Source of the DNA: Ahrensia sp. R2A130
Lineage (GTDB): Bacteria; Pseudomonadota; Alphaproteobacteria; Rhizobiales; Rhizobiaceae
Length of the DNA stretch: 32,515 nt
Assembly: GCF_000179775.1 (NCBI RefSeq)
Contig: NZ_AEEB01000059.1
Span: 1-32,515 of the forward strand
Reading direction: 5' to 3'
Position 1 is the first letter of the stretch; each line of letters begins with the position of its first letter. Below the pieces are notes generated by a model. That model saw only the letters and a program-made list of their open reading frames with translations, was not told the origin of the DNA and did no database searches. The position numbers and the translations under genes are program-made. Shown in pieces: positions 9,701 to 17,217 of this stretch.

Positions 9701-10829
9701 CGTGAGTGGTCCCGGCGGTCATGATCGCAAACCGCCACGCGGATTTTTTGAGACCCACCGGATCCAGCTCCGCTGGATCATTCGTAAAGCGTGGGAGTTG
9801 CTTCAATGGGTGGATTCGCCAGAGTTCGATCTTCGCGATTACCGGCCGGACAGCATCAATGGCTATAAACAGATCAACGCCTGTTACCGCGACGAGATCG
9901 TCTGGCTTTACAATGAGTGCGGCTTGATCTGCCTCACGCAGGGCAACTTGCGCGATGCGGCTGCCCTGTTGCGGCAGGCGATTTCCATGAATGCCGATAT
10001 CGAGGTTGGCGATCAGGGCGGACCGCAGCACAACCGCATTTCGCTCAATCTGGCGATTACGCTGATCGACCGTGGCCGACTGCGATCCGCTGACCGCCGC
10101 TTGACGGATATTATCGATTCCGAGGTCCGCAGCGGCCATGGCGACAGCCGTGTGGCAGCGATTGCCACGGGGTATCGCGGGCTAGTTTATCATATGAGGG
10201 GCGGTTTTGACGACGCCACCATTCTGTACAAAGAGGCGCTGAAACGCCTGCGCGTGTTCAACGACAGCCGCGCATGTTCCATCTTCTCCCGCCATCAATC
10301 CGATCTTCACCGCCTGCGTCGTGACTATTCGAAAGCAGCGCGGCTGATACAGGATTCAGTAGGTTTTGCCGAAACCGGTGGCCACGAGGATATGGTGCAC
10401 AGGTCACGGCTGGCGCAGATCAAACTTGAACGGGAACGGGCGAAAGAGAACACCGACGGCCCGCCGCCGCTGGGAGACGCTTTCGACCGGATTTCCAAAA
10501 TCGAAGACTATGCCGAGATTATGGAAATGCCGACACTGGCATGTGAGTGCCTGCTCATCCGTGCTGAACTGCTGCTCGACCAGGGCGAGACCGTGCTTGC
10601 GGGCAGCCTTTCGGCGCAGGCCATGGCGTTGGCGCGCAGTAACGATATGGGGCTCCGGCTGAACATCGCCATGAGTGTGCATGCCCGCGTTCTTATCAAG
10701 CGCGGCAAGCTTCGCGCTGCGGCGCGGCAGTTGCAACAGTCCAGCGCTCTGGCCAAGCGAAGTGACAACCAGTTAGCCATTTCGCGCGCCGAAAGCCTGC
10801 TCAACGAGATCGGAGAAATTTCGCCTTAG
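3738..10829 (+). CDS. Giant SIR2-STAND-TPR protein, probable anti-phage NADase sensor
   Basis: A 2363-residue protein with at least three parts. An N-terminal SIR2-like fold has NNLVAFVGSGVP (about 67-78), YLTLNYDFEIERLF (about 562-575), FHLHGQ (about 640) and MLFLGLGMQEADI (about 687). A P-loop NTPase follows, with GIGKGS near 1190 and a hydrophobic strand FILTINAAELLF near 1373 as possible Walker B. A winged-helix-like segment sits around 1785-1845. The last 310 residues or so are TPR-like helical repeats. This SIR2 effector, STAND ATPase and repeat sensor order matches Avs5/SIR2-STAND defence proteins, where phage sensing triggers NAD+ depletion; that role is inferred. The usual short gap between the GSG and NYD motifs is about 480 residues here, an unusual insertion. 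The start has a weak ribosome-binding site. The gene is monocistronic, 187 bases after repC. Confidence 0.8.
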   Translation: MTKNTGVGNDGATDKPDPKLVAENDAQRAARELRRWPYTLTGIDETLDTGLIGARGRQILYQALSNNNLVAFVGSGVPMAYGRLSWNGWQDQQLGRIDHQATQFGKCADALIAWLECFLDCTLWLQSELQKVSAKKDIRGGWSALDPDPLMTINARVSVLQHRRDLLDIRKREIAGLQVTFKHMRDESDGFGGELPPVRFQVAQQLHDLLRQSSDLLDLKKRDGFMWMSLKENFLKLKEDDGSDREAVTKNWKDDRAKSGASHLMYDRGPFAPPVNVRKGWRQKNRDLVVQLINLLDEVSKLGSADLLETKAMLWADLAFTYAKMRHRYVKLSGQPQSQLPFADVAKMLLVDEAPHAARILRDGLAYGTDKGRGKLNTASDSKEYRIQKILLDRDPTFDEKALRRDFLLMRDQERGGTKRFSLLGHFKSEVVKDLAAASDEAVNGLPEQSRARWRLLMEAAGDAVTRENHDEGGTVPPRQFVSPVHRYVVGAIYCLYENPYEALGKDDGGDKGLKKVEEEGSLLSPLRHHEEVKADDFQSRLSLVEPELDPLRKLALPLGINRYLTLNYDFEIERLFEDRAYSGLGEPELIDGEAGKLLPREASRSDGLGGRVVDRAFERERADELIGFALDTETADASVFHLHGQATLEGKLVVTERDYMNMYLREDADTDTVNESIRTAFSSGPMLFLGLGMQEADILRPFRQFMSNDARARARHNVAMLAATGSRSKRASRAGTLFLRYGVHAVDFGDATVEMGQEVKNPDETKKGFVAEFDWLHRFATLQRTLKDDADMRSTVLVKMLEYHDGDTAEDDKKKAEKAVADVISRFEDPAGNPFFLEGDPIGKLLALDAALGVHTGVLERSPVKDEGGQLKSAGVEESNERSALALLFGLDRKPLFREVDDETRKKKAKKLLELINECGSIAKIRFEGDMAQGESRKGRGSQFGNRPLRFERAAMATLVKMYLYDDFWSCLKTTCGLGEDAVIDPKVFLTEFIKSIECFNGSFRNEIRTLLRSSIRDLRARGIMFDGALNAALTSAQTETLDALHDDWRLWQERWALSPPHRVANFARESPPVADVIAMMHGVDRVLVPTSYLRHDVENIITSFPGRVEIHDWKPVPLPETGDPSRPTGVRAFDHFLLALQNRTRIDASTSYNAKKAQNKHGTDSEEGEGEKIPALQNGRRYHLVAANRGIGKGSFLAAFYARIGLGQYIASSWSEATDTPPTYLSALFANLSFSSEVASNYDSIIQALSEHCAVLEWIFDKCAEGDSNDIPQLFAVAIAARQSRQHIDVRKDNDFNELQKFYYLEAFKRNCQSLNDQLDIQTEGTIGRYLHNMLKPLPRIERLRAVLNRIEHYAGKIAEEEVEGVQVPPPRFILTINAAELLFHRTKGGGSGFVKNREIYQFLELLTGRGVRGVPFDLVIIANEAYLGEPLIARQRDENEDSGSDPAALRDPNPLTFVPMVRENISLSGITNVRRREVGSRIDLAKLTEAGPLPDRMGNMVNGSQAHGAVDVEIDPGNINSEHYPITTQDTCNVHFARMMSPENFLIDNFPVLACLLFIKYATHPKQGTRSQQEYEKAKKAAAEVKKKIEETSRDTWPVLSENRTFNSADRKSNEFVLNINDKTFKSLVEAIKPAFTELHRTELGLHEIGTSRHRDALRDALRERYREDRQSLREWQQIRNKLSGNRFCMTIILAAAEWTAIAGAESASFDADNDKPWQDTQMLAAANSAEDFIRSTADAVGATGLDRREGVVLHHVLDAYEPLHRVGVPAVDMRLHHILLRHLAVIGTPTSVDVLVRAPQMRKYFDTLPSPPVLPRSLLILQALDALVRRGLVFQIAPHPRLKRLDKMLKQPKTGEEKLHKAHFGNREPDNEARYALHRLVQLHVMRKLGAEPYEFGELNPFAPSLFASMPAELPRLNYEGYSFLNELVSSLSQYPDTSLKDPASGRWVFDKAPTATRVQALRAALSIVRSSFSVAVVSRFDDYVSGPGGHDRKPPRGFFETHRIQLRWIIRKAWELLQWVDSPEFDLRDYRPDSINGYKQINACYRDEIVWLYNECGLICLTQGNLRDAAALLRQAISMNADIEVGDQGGPQHNRISLNLAITLIDRGRLRSADRRLTDIIDSEVRSGHGDSRVAAIATGYRGLVYHMRGGFDDATILYKEALKRLRVFNDSRACSIFSRHQSDLHRLRRDYSKAARLIQDSVGFAETGGHEDMVHRSRLAQIKLERERAKENTDGPPPLGDAFDRISKIEDYAEIMEMPTLACECLLIRAELLLDQGETVLAGSLSAQAMALARSNDMGLRLNIAMSVHARVLIKRGKLRAAARQLQQSSALAKRSDNQLAISRAESLLNEIGEISP

Positions 10830-10972
10830 TGTTCTGACGTCGGCATGAACCCGTTACCGCGTATGTTTATGCGGAAGTTGCATAACTTTCATTATGGAAC
10901 TTGATTGGACTTTGAGACGAAACAAAAACCAGACGGTGCCGCTAGAGGTGACATATCTGATAGCGCAATCTG

Positions 10973-11803
10973 CTAGAATATTTTGAATGATGCCACGAAA
11001 GGAAGGTGGTCTGAAACTTTGTCCCGGAACTTCTCCCGGCCCATGTCCAGCGTCCAGTGCATCGGGAAAAGCCGCAGCGATCCGCGCACGTAATCGTTCG
11101 AGAATTTGCGAGACACGGCAAAACCGTCCAACAGGTTTGCTCGGCCTTTTTTTAGAATGTGGGAAAAGCGGTCCTGCAAATCCCAACAGGATACGAAGTC
11201 CATGACATCGTCGCCGCCAAGATGGTAAAAATTGCTGACATCCTGACCGGGTATCATGTTGAAGTCGCCCATCAGTGCGATCATATCACGGCGGTAGCCG
11301 TCTTCACCTTGCAGATTGGTGATCCAATCACCGATCACCTTGCATTGAGTGTCGCGCATCTGTTGCTGTTTCGCCGGGCGCCCGGATTTTAGGTGAACGC
11401 CGATCACGGTAGCGTCGAATTTCTTTCCAATTTCCACATCGACCGCAAAGGCTTGGCGGCCACCTCTATACTCGCCTTGGGAGTCTGGTAAAAACCGTGC
11501 GTTGGAGACGTCGATACCGGGTTTGTGCAGGTAACCGATATGAAGGTGGCTGTCTGGTTGCTGCTTTATGGTAACATTGTACGTGATCCCATAGTCCTTC
11601 ATTCGACTGGCCAGCCACGTGATGTGCGATATGGGCGAAACTTCCACCAGCGTCACGAAATCCGCGTCCAGCAAAGCAAGACCTTTCGCCTGGTTCTCTG
11701 CTTTCTCGCTGGCTTCCCCGATGCCCCGACCGGGATCGAGAGGGGTGTTGCCGGCCAAATTCCATACAGCAAACCGTACTAATGAATGGTCGAAATTCGT
11801 CAT
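10973..11803 (-). CDS. Endonuclease/exonuclease/phosphatase (EEP) family protein
   Basis: A 276-residue protein with the EEP (DNase I/AP endonuclease-like) signature set: WNL at 14-16, metal-ligand Glu in TLVEV (Glu54), VHLKSG at 136-141, MGDFN at 178-182, LDGFAVS near 225 and SDHLP at 264-268. All catalytic positions look intact, so it is a likely Mg2+-dependent nuclease or phosphoesterase; the substrate cannot be read. ATG at 11803 was chosen because GAGAGG lies about 9 bases upstream; an in-frame TTG at 11821 would overlap that site. It is the last of three co-directional - strand genes, 110 bases after the HNH gene, so it may belong to the same defence operon. No signal peptide is seen. 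Confidence 0.85.
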   Translation of the reverse strand: MTNFDHSLVRFAVWNLAGNTPLDPGRGIGEASEKAENQAKGLALLDADFVTLVEVSPISHITWLASRMKDYGITYNVTIKQQPDSHLHIGYLHKPGIDVSNARFLPDSQGEYRGGRQAFAVDVEIGKKFDATVIGVHLKSGRPAKQQQMRDTQCKVIGDWITNLQGEDGYRRDMIALMGDFNMIPGQDVSNFYHLGGDDVMDFVSCWDLQDRFSHILKKGRANLLDGFAVSRKFSNDYVRGSLRLFPMHWTLDMGREKFRDKVSDHLPFVASFKIF

Positions 11804-11913
11804 AATGAAGTTTCCTCTCAATCATATCGATGTTTTTGTAGTGTTTAGAAAATATTGTTCAGTAATTATGGTAATTTGACGAAATCTTCGAATGGATGTT
11901 TTGGCGTTTTGCG

Positions 11914-12828
11914 TCATACAGCCGCCTGCATGGATGCCACTTCGTCCCGCACGGATATGAAAAAGGCCTTGGCCAGACCGGCGAATTGTTTGTGTGGCAG
12001 GGTGCGGTTTTGCAAGCGCCTGATGCCGTGATTGGCCTGGCGCATGTTGAGGGTTTTGGCCTCCTCATTGGTTGCTTCCAGCCAGCCGTTCACGCCTTCG
12101 ATAATCTCTTCGCGGTCGAGGATCATTTCCATCAACATGATGCGACGCTCCTCCTCCAGCCACCTGCGGTTGAGGCCGAGAATGGTCCGCGTTGCTTCCC
12201 CCGCAGCGCTGCCGTTTTTCGCGCGCACAAGCGAAGCACCATTGTGAAGAACCCAGTCCAGATGTTCGTCAGGGTCCATATCGACCGGGTTGATGATAAG
12301 CGGCTTCTCGGTGTTGTGATCTTCCTCAGGACTGATCACCCATTTATTGTCGGCGGTGGGAAAGGCGTTGAGCTTGCCCGCCCTGCTGTGCTGCGGATCC
12401 ATCAGAAAGGCTTCCAGCTCTTCGACCGTGACCAAATGGTCAGGTATGATGATGTGTTTTGCCCTGATCTGGTTGCAATGGGCGCAGGACAGAACGAGAT
12501 TTTCCCACACCATGGCGAGCCACCAATAACCCTCGTGCCTGAAGCCATGTTCACCGGCTTCGGTGACGCCCTTTTTAGGACGGTAATGTTCGATGTCAGT
12601 GTCGTTCGTGCTGGCCACCTTGCCTTCACAATAGGCGCATTTTCCGTGAAACATCTCTTCCAGCGCATTGCGCACCGGCTTGCCTGAATAGGCGTTGAAA
12701 TCGTCGCTCTTCAGCTTTTGGCCATCGACCAGTTTCTGTTTCAGTTTTGCCAGTTCCTTCGGACCAGCAGCCGTCGGATCATTCGGGTCCAGCGCAGCTG
12801 GACAGGCGGTGCGTTTGACGGAAATCAC
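11914..12828 (-). CDS. HNH endonuclease, PtuB-like
   Basis: A 304-residue HNH nuclease of the type paired with Septu ATPases. The zinc-binding and catalytic elements are clear: CAYC (64-67), DIEHYRPKKG (78-87, catalytic His81), WENLVLSCAHCNQ (108-120) with the second CxxC, and a conserved LIINPVDMDP motif further on. The start is GTG at 12828, with GGAG about 9 bases upstream that overlaps the end of the preceding ATPase gene. The spacing to that gene is only 5 bases, indicating translational coupling. Known PtuB partners cut nucleic acid when bound to PtuA; the role here is inferred from family and position. Confidence 0.85.
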   Translation of the reverse strand: MISVKRTACPAALDPNDPTAAGPKELAKLKQKLVDGQKLKSDDFNAYSGKPVRNALEEMFHGKCAYCEGKVASTNDTDIEHYRPKKGVTEAGEHGFRHEGYWWLAMVWENLVLSCAHCNQIRAKHIIIPDHLVTVEELEAFLMDPQHSRAGKLNAFPTADNKWVISPEEDHNTEKPLIINPVDMDPDEHLDWVLHNGASLVRAKNGSAAGEATRTILGLNRRWLEEERRIMLMEMILDREEIIEGVNGWLEATNEEAKTLNMRQANHGIRRLQNRTLPHKQFAGLAKAFFISVRDEVASMQAAV

Positions 12829-12833
12829 CGCCG

Positions 12834-15194
12834 CTACTCCTGTCCCGGCATATCGAACAGCGCGGGGAATGCTGCTTCGATATCCTTACGGCGCGGCGAG
12901 GAAGCTTTTGTTGGCGACACCGTGTTCCGGGTGCGCTTTTTCAGGGCTGCAGAATGGGCCTGCTGCGCGATGCTGGAGCCGAGGACCAGATCGCGGTCGA
13001 GTTGTTCGCCCAACGCCTCCAACTCTTTCCGCTCATCGTCATTGAGGCTTTCGTGACGTTCCAGCAGACGATTGAAGCGTATCAGAATGGCGTCCGTTTT
13101 CGGATCGGTGGAGCCGAGGCCAAAAAATTCCGACGTTAAAATCTGCTCGGCGCGCATGCCACGAATAGATGGCAGGTCGGTCACTTTTTCTACCGTGTCG
13201 CCCGCTTCCGTTCGCTGCAGCACGAAGACCTCGCCGTCATACATGCCACGCAGGCACAGCGGGTCGTGGGTGGTGACGATGAACTGCACCTTGGGAAACG
13301 CTTTGCGGAGCAATTGCATGATCTGCATTTTCCAGCGTGGATGCAGGTGTGTTTCAATCTCGTCGATGAACACCACCCCGTGGGCAAACTCCAGATTGTC
13401 GTAGTGGTAAAGCAGCTCGCGGATGATATCGCAGGCCATGGCGATGACGGATTTGTAGCCGACCGACATGTCTTTCAACGCCGTGCGCTGACCGTGGTGG
13501 GTGATGTAGATCCGTCCTTCATCATCATCATCATCGGCGTCGCGCTCGAAATCGTCATCATTGTCCAGCAACAAAACCTCGCGGAGTGCACGGGCGGCTG
13601 CGTAAAACTGCTGGTCATCAAGATCGGCCAGCCAGTGTATCGGGTTGGCGATCATCGCCATTGGGTCGAACAGCGAGCGCACCCGGTGGGCGGGCGCGCG
13701 CAGGCGACGCGATTTACGCTTGGTGAAGAAGCGGCGCGGACCGTAGCCGAGAACGATTTTCGAGGTTCGCTCATCACCTGAAAAACGCTTGTCACCGGCT
13801 TCGGCATAGAGCGATGTCCGATGTAACCCATCGAGGAAAACGAGATCGACCGACATGCTGGCCGCCGTTTCTTCAGGAGCCTTCGTGTCGGGGCGATGGA
13901 TGAGATCGTCGGGGGACAGGTCTTCATCCTTTAGCAGGTCGTCGAGTTCACCCGCTTCGTCCGTTCCAAGGATAGCCAGCGCCATGGCCTCGAGAACGGT
14001 GGATTTGCCGGTCGCATTTTCCCCCAGCAGGATCATGCAGGGCGACTGCTCGGCGTCCTCCACGACGCTGGGGAGATCGAACGCAATGCTGGTAAGCGCC
14101 TTGAAATTGCGGATGTTGACGGCGGTAACGGGGGAGTCGGCAGCAGCGAGCCGATGTATGTTCGGGATGCGGGAGGGTTTTTTAGGCGCGCGTTCAGGTG
14201 GTGGGGCTGACGAGGAGGTCGAGCGGGATTTGGTGAATTTGAAGCGGGGTTTACCGCTCAGGTTTTCCGGTGGGGGTGCGTCGGGTTCGGACTTCCGAGT
14301 TTCCATAAAGGCATTTTCTACGAAAAGTGCTTTCGCCTGAAAATCAAAAGCGCTGAAGGCATCTGAAAATGAAACCTCATCGCTTGCTTCGATCCCAACT
14401 TCTCTTGCGTAAGCCAGGATTGCGAGTGTCGCTGATCCGCTATGTGCTCCGTTGCCTGCCGGCGACGTTCCATCAATTAGAGCACGATCGTTTCCAAAAA
14501 ATGCGCTTTCTGAATCACCGGAACTGGATTCGCTTGTTGAGCTTGGATTTGTTGACGTGAAAAGCAGATTCAGAAGCCTGCCGACTCCGGCAGCTCGATC
14601 CCTTTGAAGCTCCGCGCGGTTGAGATCCAAAACCTCGACCGTTGCGTGGCCTTTCTCGGTTTTCCATTCAACACGGCCATTCAGTTTGAATTCAAGATGT
14701 TCTGACGGTTGGTGAAAAGTGGGATCTAGCAGTAACTCCTGCTCCGTTTCCCGAAGCTGCGACAGGCTCTGGTAAGCTTCTCCGCGTCTGTTCTCGACGA
14801 AGAATTTGTTGCCTTTCAAACGCGCGCACGTGTCGCAAGCCCAGACCAGATTTTCCCACTCGTACATGAGCCATGAGTAAGCTGTGAGATCGGTGGAGCC
14901 GTTCTCGTCTTCTGCAAGGGAACGGGGTCGGTGGTGAGATACGACCCCTGATATGTCTTTTGATGACTGGGTGACTGACGACTCGCAATAAGCGCAAACG
15001 CTGTGGAAGCTCCTCTCTACAGACTCGCGAAAATTCCAATCTCCCAACATCCAGCTGCAGTCGGGCACCCGCCGTGTGCCGCCTTTTTGCTGCGTCATTG
15101 AAATGAAGCGTTCGACCTCGCCACGGGCTTCATCAGCCCTCTTGGAAGACAACAGACTGGGCGGGGACATCCGAGACCGGTCTATAAAGCGCAT
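12834..15194 (-). CDS. HNH-AAA ATPase fusion, PtuA-like
   Basis: A 786-residue protein joining two domains. Residues 1-140 hold an HNH-type zinc fold (CAYC 67-70, SHHRPRS 86-92, WENLVWACDTC 113-123). A Ser-rich linker (about 210-345) leads to an ABC/OLD-like ATPase: NIRNFKAL (360-367), Walker A GENATGKST (391-399), LKDMSVGYKSV signature-like region (573-583), Walker B VVFIDEIETHLHP (607-619) and H-loop TTHDP (641-645). The ATPase resembles Septu PtuA; the fused HNH is additional because a separate HNH gene follows. An Asp-rich patch lies near 544-559. The ATG has GGGGAGGG about 5 bases upstream. It heads the - strand operon and is divergent from the DUF2235 gene. Confidence 0.87.
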   Translation of the reverse strand: MRFIDRSRMSPPSLLSSKRADEARGEVERFISMTQQKGGTRRVPDCSWMLGDWNFRESVERSFHSVCAYCESSVTQSSKDISGVVSHHRPRSLAEDENGSTDLTAYSWLMYEWENLVWACDTCARLKGNKFFVENRRGEAYQSLSQLRETEQELLLDPTFHQPSEHLEFKLNGRVEWKTEKGHATVEVLDLNRAELQRDRAAGVGRLLNLLFTSTNPSSTSESSSGDSESAFFGNDRALIDGTSPAGNGAHSGSATLAILAYAREVGIEASDEVSFSDAFSAFDFQAKALFVENAFMETRKSEPDAPPPENLSGKPRFKFTKSRSTSSSAPPPERAPKKPSRIPNIHRLAAADSPVTAVNIRNFKALTSIAFDLPSVVEDAEQSPCMILLGENATGKSTVLEAMALAILGTDEAGELDDLLKDEDLSPDDLIHRPDTKAPEETAASMSVDLVFLDGLHRTSLYAEAGDKRFSGDERTSKIVLGYGPRRFFTKRKSRRLRAPAHRVRSLFDPMAMIANPIHWLADLDDQQFYAAARALREVLLLDNDDDFERDADDDDDEGRIYITHHGQRTALKDMSVGYKSVIAMACDIIRELLYHYDNLEFAHGVVFIDEIETHLHPRWKMQIMQLLRKAFPKVQFIVTTHDPLCLRGMYDGEVFVLQRTEAGDTVEKVTDLPSIRGMRAEQILTSEFFGLGSTDPKTDAILIRFNRLLERHESLNDDERKELEALGEQLDRDLVLGSSIAQQAHSAALKKRTRNTVSPTKASSPRRKDIEAAFPALFDMPGQE

Positions 15195-15346
15195 GGCACC
15201 CTCCCCGCTTGTTGAACATCGAGCGTGCTGCTGCGATTTGTCCGTTACCGTAATTTCGCTTACGCTAATGTAGCACAGTCGCGGCTGGTCGGTCGATTGT
15301 GAGCGAAGACTTGCAAAACTGAATGGCTATTTCAAGGAGCGGCGAG
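15195..15346. promoter_or_regulatory. Divergent promoter region between the PtuA-like and DUF2235 genes
   Basis: A 152-base intergenic segment that must drive both directions. It contains an inverted repeat CGTAA-TTTCGC-TTACG at 15249-15264, a candidate operator. Plausible but degenerate promoter hexamers are present on both strands; none is strong enough to assign. Confidence 0.4.
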
Positions 15347-16522
15347 ATGAGCGAAGAAAAAAAACCGCGTCGATTGATTATATGCTGTGACGGCACTGGA
15401 AACGAGATTAAGGAAAACCAGTCCAACGTCCTGAAATTCTACAAGCTGCTGAAAAAGGACGAACCTAACCAGATCGGCTACTATGATGTGGGCATCGGCA
15501 CCATCAGTGACTCTGGCGCGTGGGGGCGGTTCAAGAACCGGACGAAGGGCGTTATCGGACTGGCCTTCGGCTACGGCCTCGATGAAAACGTGCTCGACGC
15601 CTACCGCTTTCTGATCGAAAATTACCGCAAGGGTGACCAGATTTATCTCCTCGGGTTCAGCCGTGGTGCCTACACGGTGCGGGTGCTGGCCGGTCTCATC
15701 CATATGTGCGGCCTGCTGCACCCCCATCAGGCAAACCTCGCCAGCTACGCGCTGACAATTTACAAGCGTGCCGGCACCGACAAGGACGAGGGTATCGCCT
15801 ACCGGTTGCAGGAAATGATGGACACGATGCGGCCAACCATCCACTTCATGGGGTGTTGGGACACGGTGAGTTCAATCCTCATTCCACGGCCCGATAGGGG
15901 CGGCATCCCGACGCTTCAGGAGTTGCCCAACACGGATAACAATCCAAGCGTTCGTCACTTTCGCCATGCGATGGCAATAGACGAGCGGCGACGCATGTTT
16001 CGCGTTGCCCGTTGGGAGCCGGACCAGATTTTCAAATATCTGCCCTATATCGATGATGAACAGGGCGAACCGCAGATCGCAAAACAAGTATGGTTTGCGG
16101 GTGTGCATTCCGACATCGGTGGCGGCTATACAGAACGTGACAGCGGTGCGGCCAAGTTTCCGTTGCAATGGATGGTGGACGAAGCCCGAGACTGCGGTCT
16201 GGTCTTTCGTGAGGTCATGGTGAAGCGCCTTGTACGGGGCGAAAATCCATCCAACGTGGAAGAAGGTGGCCCGCGCGATTATACTGCGCCGGATGCGACT
16301 GCAAAGCTGCACAATTCCATGGTGTGGCTGTGGCCGATACTGGAAGTGTTTCCGAAATCCAAAAAGCGGCACGACAATCCGGCGGTCCGCGAAGGCCACG
16401 GCATCTACTGGCCGTTAAAGGAACGCCGTTACATAGAGCCCGGTTCGGTGCTGCATTCCTCGGTTCTGGAGCGCATGGAAAAGACCGGTTACGCACCTGT
16501 AAACCTGCCGCCGGAAAACTAG
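15347..16522 (+). CDS. DUF2235 alpha/beta hydrolase (Tle1-like catalytic domain)
   Basis: A 391-residue hydrolase. LIICCDGTGNE at the N-terminus, GFSRGAYTVR with nucleophile Ser105 (elbow at 103-107), a likely acid Asp172 in CWDTV, and WFAGVHSDIGGGY with His254 define DUF2235, the domain of type VI phospholipase effectors and of stand-alone cytoplasmic proteins. ATG 15347 is preferred over an in-frame ATG at 15323 because AAGGAG (15334-15339) is spaced 7 bases from it. No signal peptide, PAAR or VgrG part is present, and no T6SS genes are nearby. The position divergent from a Septu-like operon suggests a defence-associated lipase/esterase, which is inference. Confidence 0.85.
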   Translation: MSEEKKPRRLIICCDGTGNEIKENQSNVLKFYKLLKKDEPNQIGYYDVGIGTISDSGAWGRFKNRTKGVIGLAFGYGLDENVLDAYRFLIENYRKGDQIYLLGFSRGAYTVRVLAGLIHMCGLLHPHQANLASYALTIYKRAGTDKDEGIAYRLQEMMDTMRPTIHFMGCWDTVSSILIPRPDRGGIPTLQELPNTDNNPSVRHFRHAMAIDERRRMFRVARWEPDQIFKYLPYIDDEQGEPQIAKQVWFAGVHSDIGGGYTERDSGAAKFPLQWMVDEARDCGLVFREVMVKRLVRGENPSNVEEGGPRDYTAPDATAKLHNSMVWLWPILEVFPKSKKRHDNPAVREGHGIYWPLKERRYIEPGSVLHSSVLERMEKTGYAPVNLPPEN

Positions 16523-16542
16523 AACCGGGGCAGAGTTTTGGT

Positions 16543-17217
16543 TTACCCGAAGTAATAATCATCCCCGGCGATCAGGTTGGTGGTTGGAGCGGTGATGTTA
16601 GCGATCTGGAACTGCTGTTGCATTGTGTTCTGCGCCGTCGCCACGATGAAGCTGGTTTGCGACACCTGATAGACGATCCCGTCCATGCCCCAGATGGCTC
16701 CATCAAGTGCGATGCGGTCGCCGCCGATAACGCCTGCACCTTCGAAATCTCCGAAGACGTCGAGATCGGTTGCGTTGGCCTCCAGCGACACCTGGAAGAT
16801 ATCATCGCCGCCAAGACCCAACAGGTAGTCCGTACCGCCCTTGCCTTCGAGCACGTTGATGAAGTCGTTGCCGATCAGCTGATTGTCGGAATTGTCGCCG
16901 CGCAGAATGACAGCATTTTCTGTCAGGATCGCAGTTTCGATTTCCTGATCGCCCAGCAGCACGTAATCGACGGATGTGTAGATCACATCGTCACCACCAC
17001 CGGCGGCTTCGATGACGGCATCCTGTGAGTCGTCAATCGTGTAAGTGTCGTTGCCGTCGCCCCCGATCATCACATCGATACCACCGCCGCCATTGATGTA
17101 ATTGTTGCCGGAATTGCCCTGAATAATATCGCGGTTCACCGAACCGTTGGTGCCAAGATCAGCAGTACCCTGCATCCGCAGCACCTCGACATTTACCGGC
17201 ACGTCGTAGGAGACGAA
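16543..17217 (-). repeat. Shared RTX C-terminal cassette, copy 1
   Basis: This covers the last 224 codons plus stop, from FVSYDVPVNVEVL to DDYYFG. The protein is nearly identical to copies at 22258-22932 and 24163-24837, and its distal part to 19052-19615. The DNA is also strikingly similar by eye. Confidence 0.85.

Noticed and set aside
11896..12687. Long open frame on the + strand antisense to the HNH gene
   Set aside because: The - strand frame has clear HNH motifs, coupling and a ribosome-binding site; the opposite frame has no recognisable domain and is a high-GC shadow.
10973..15194. Retron with Septu-type effector
   Set aside because: Some retrons use PtuA/PtuB-like effectors, but no reverse transcriptase gene or msr/msd-like structured region lies nearby.
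15347..16522. Type VI secretion effector locus
   Set aside because: DUF2235 is the catalytic domain of Tle1 effectors, but there is no VgrG, Hcp, PAAR or immunity-type lipoprotein gene anywhere in the closed replicon.
16324..17028. Long + strand open frame across the DUF2235 end and RTX 1 tail
   Set aside because: It overlaps two well-supported genes, and its protein is the mirror of the RTX repeat codons; the same mirror appears at the other RTX tails.
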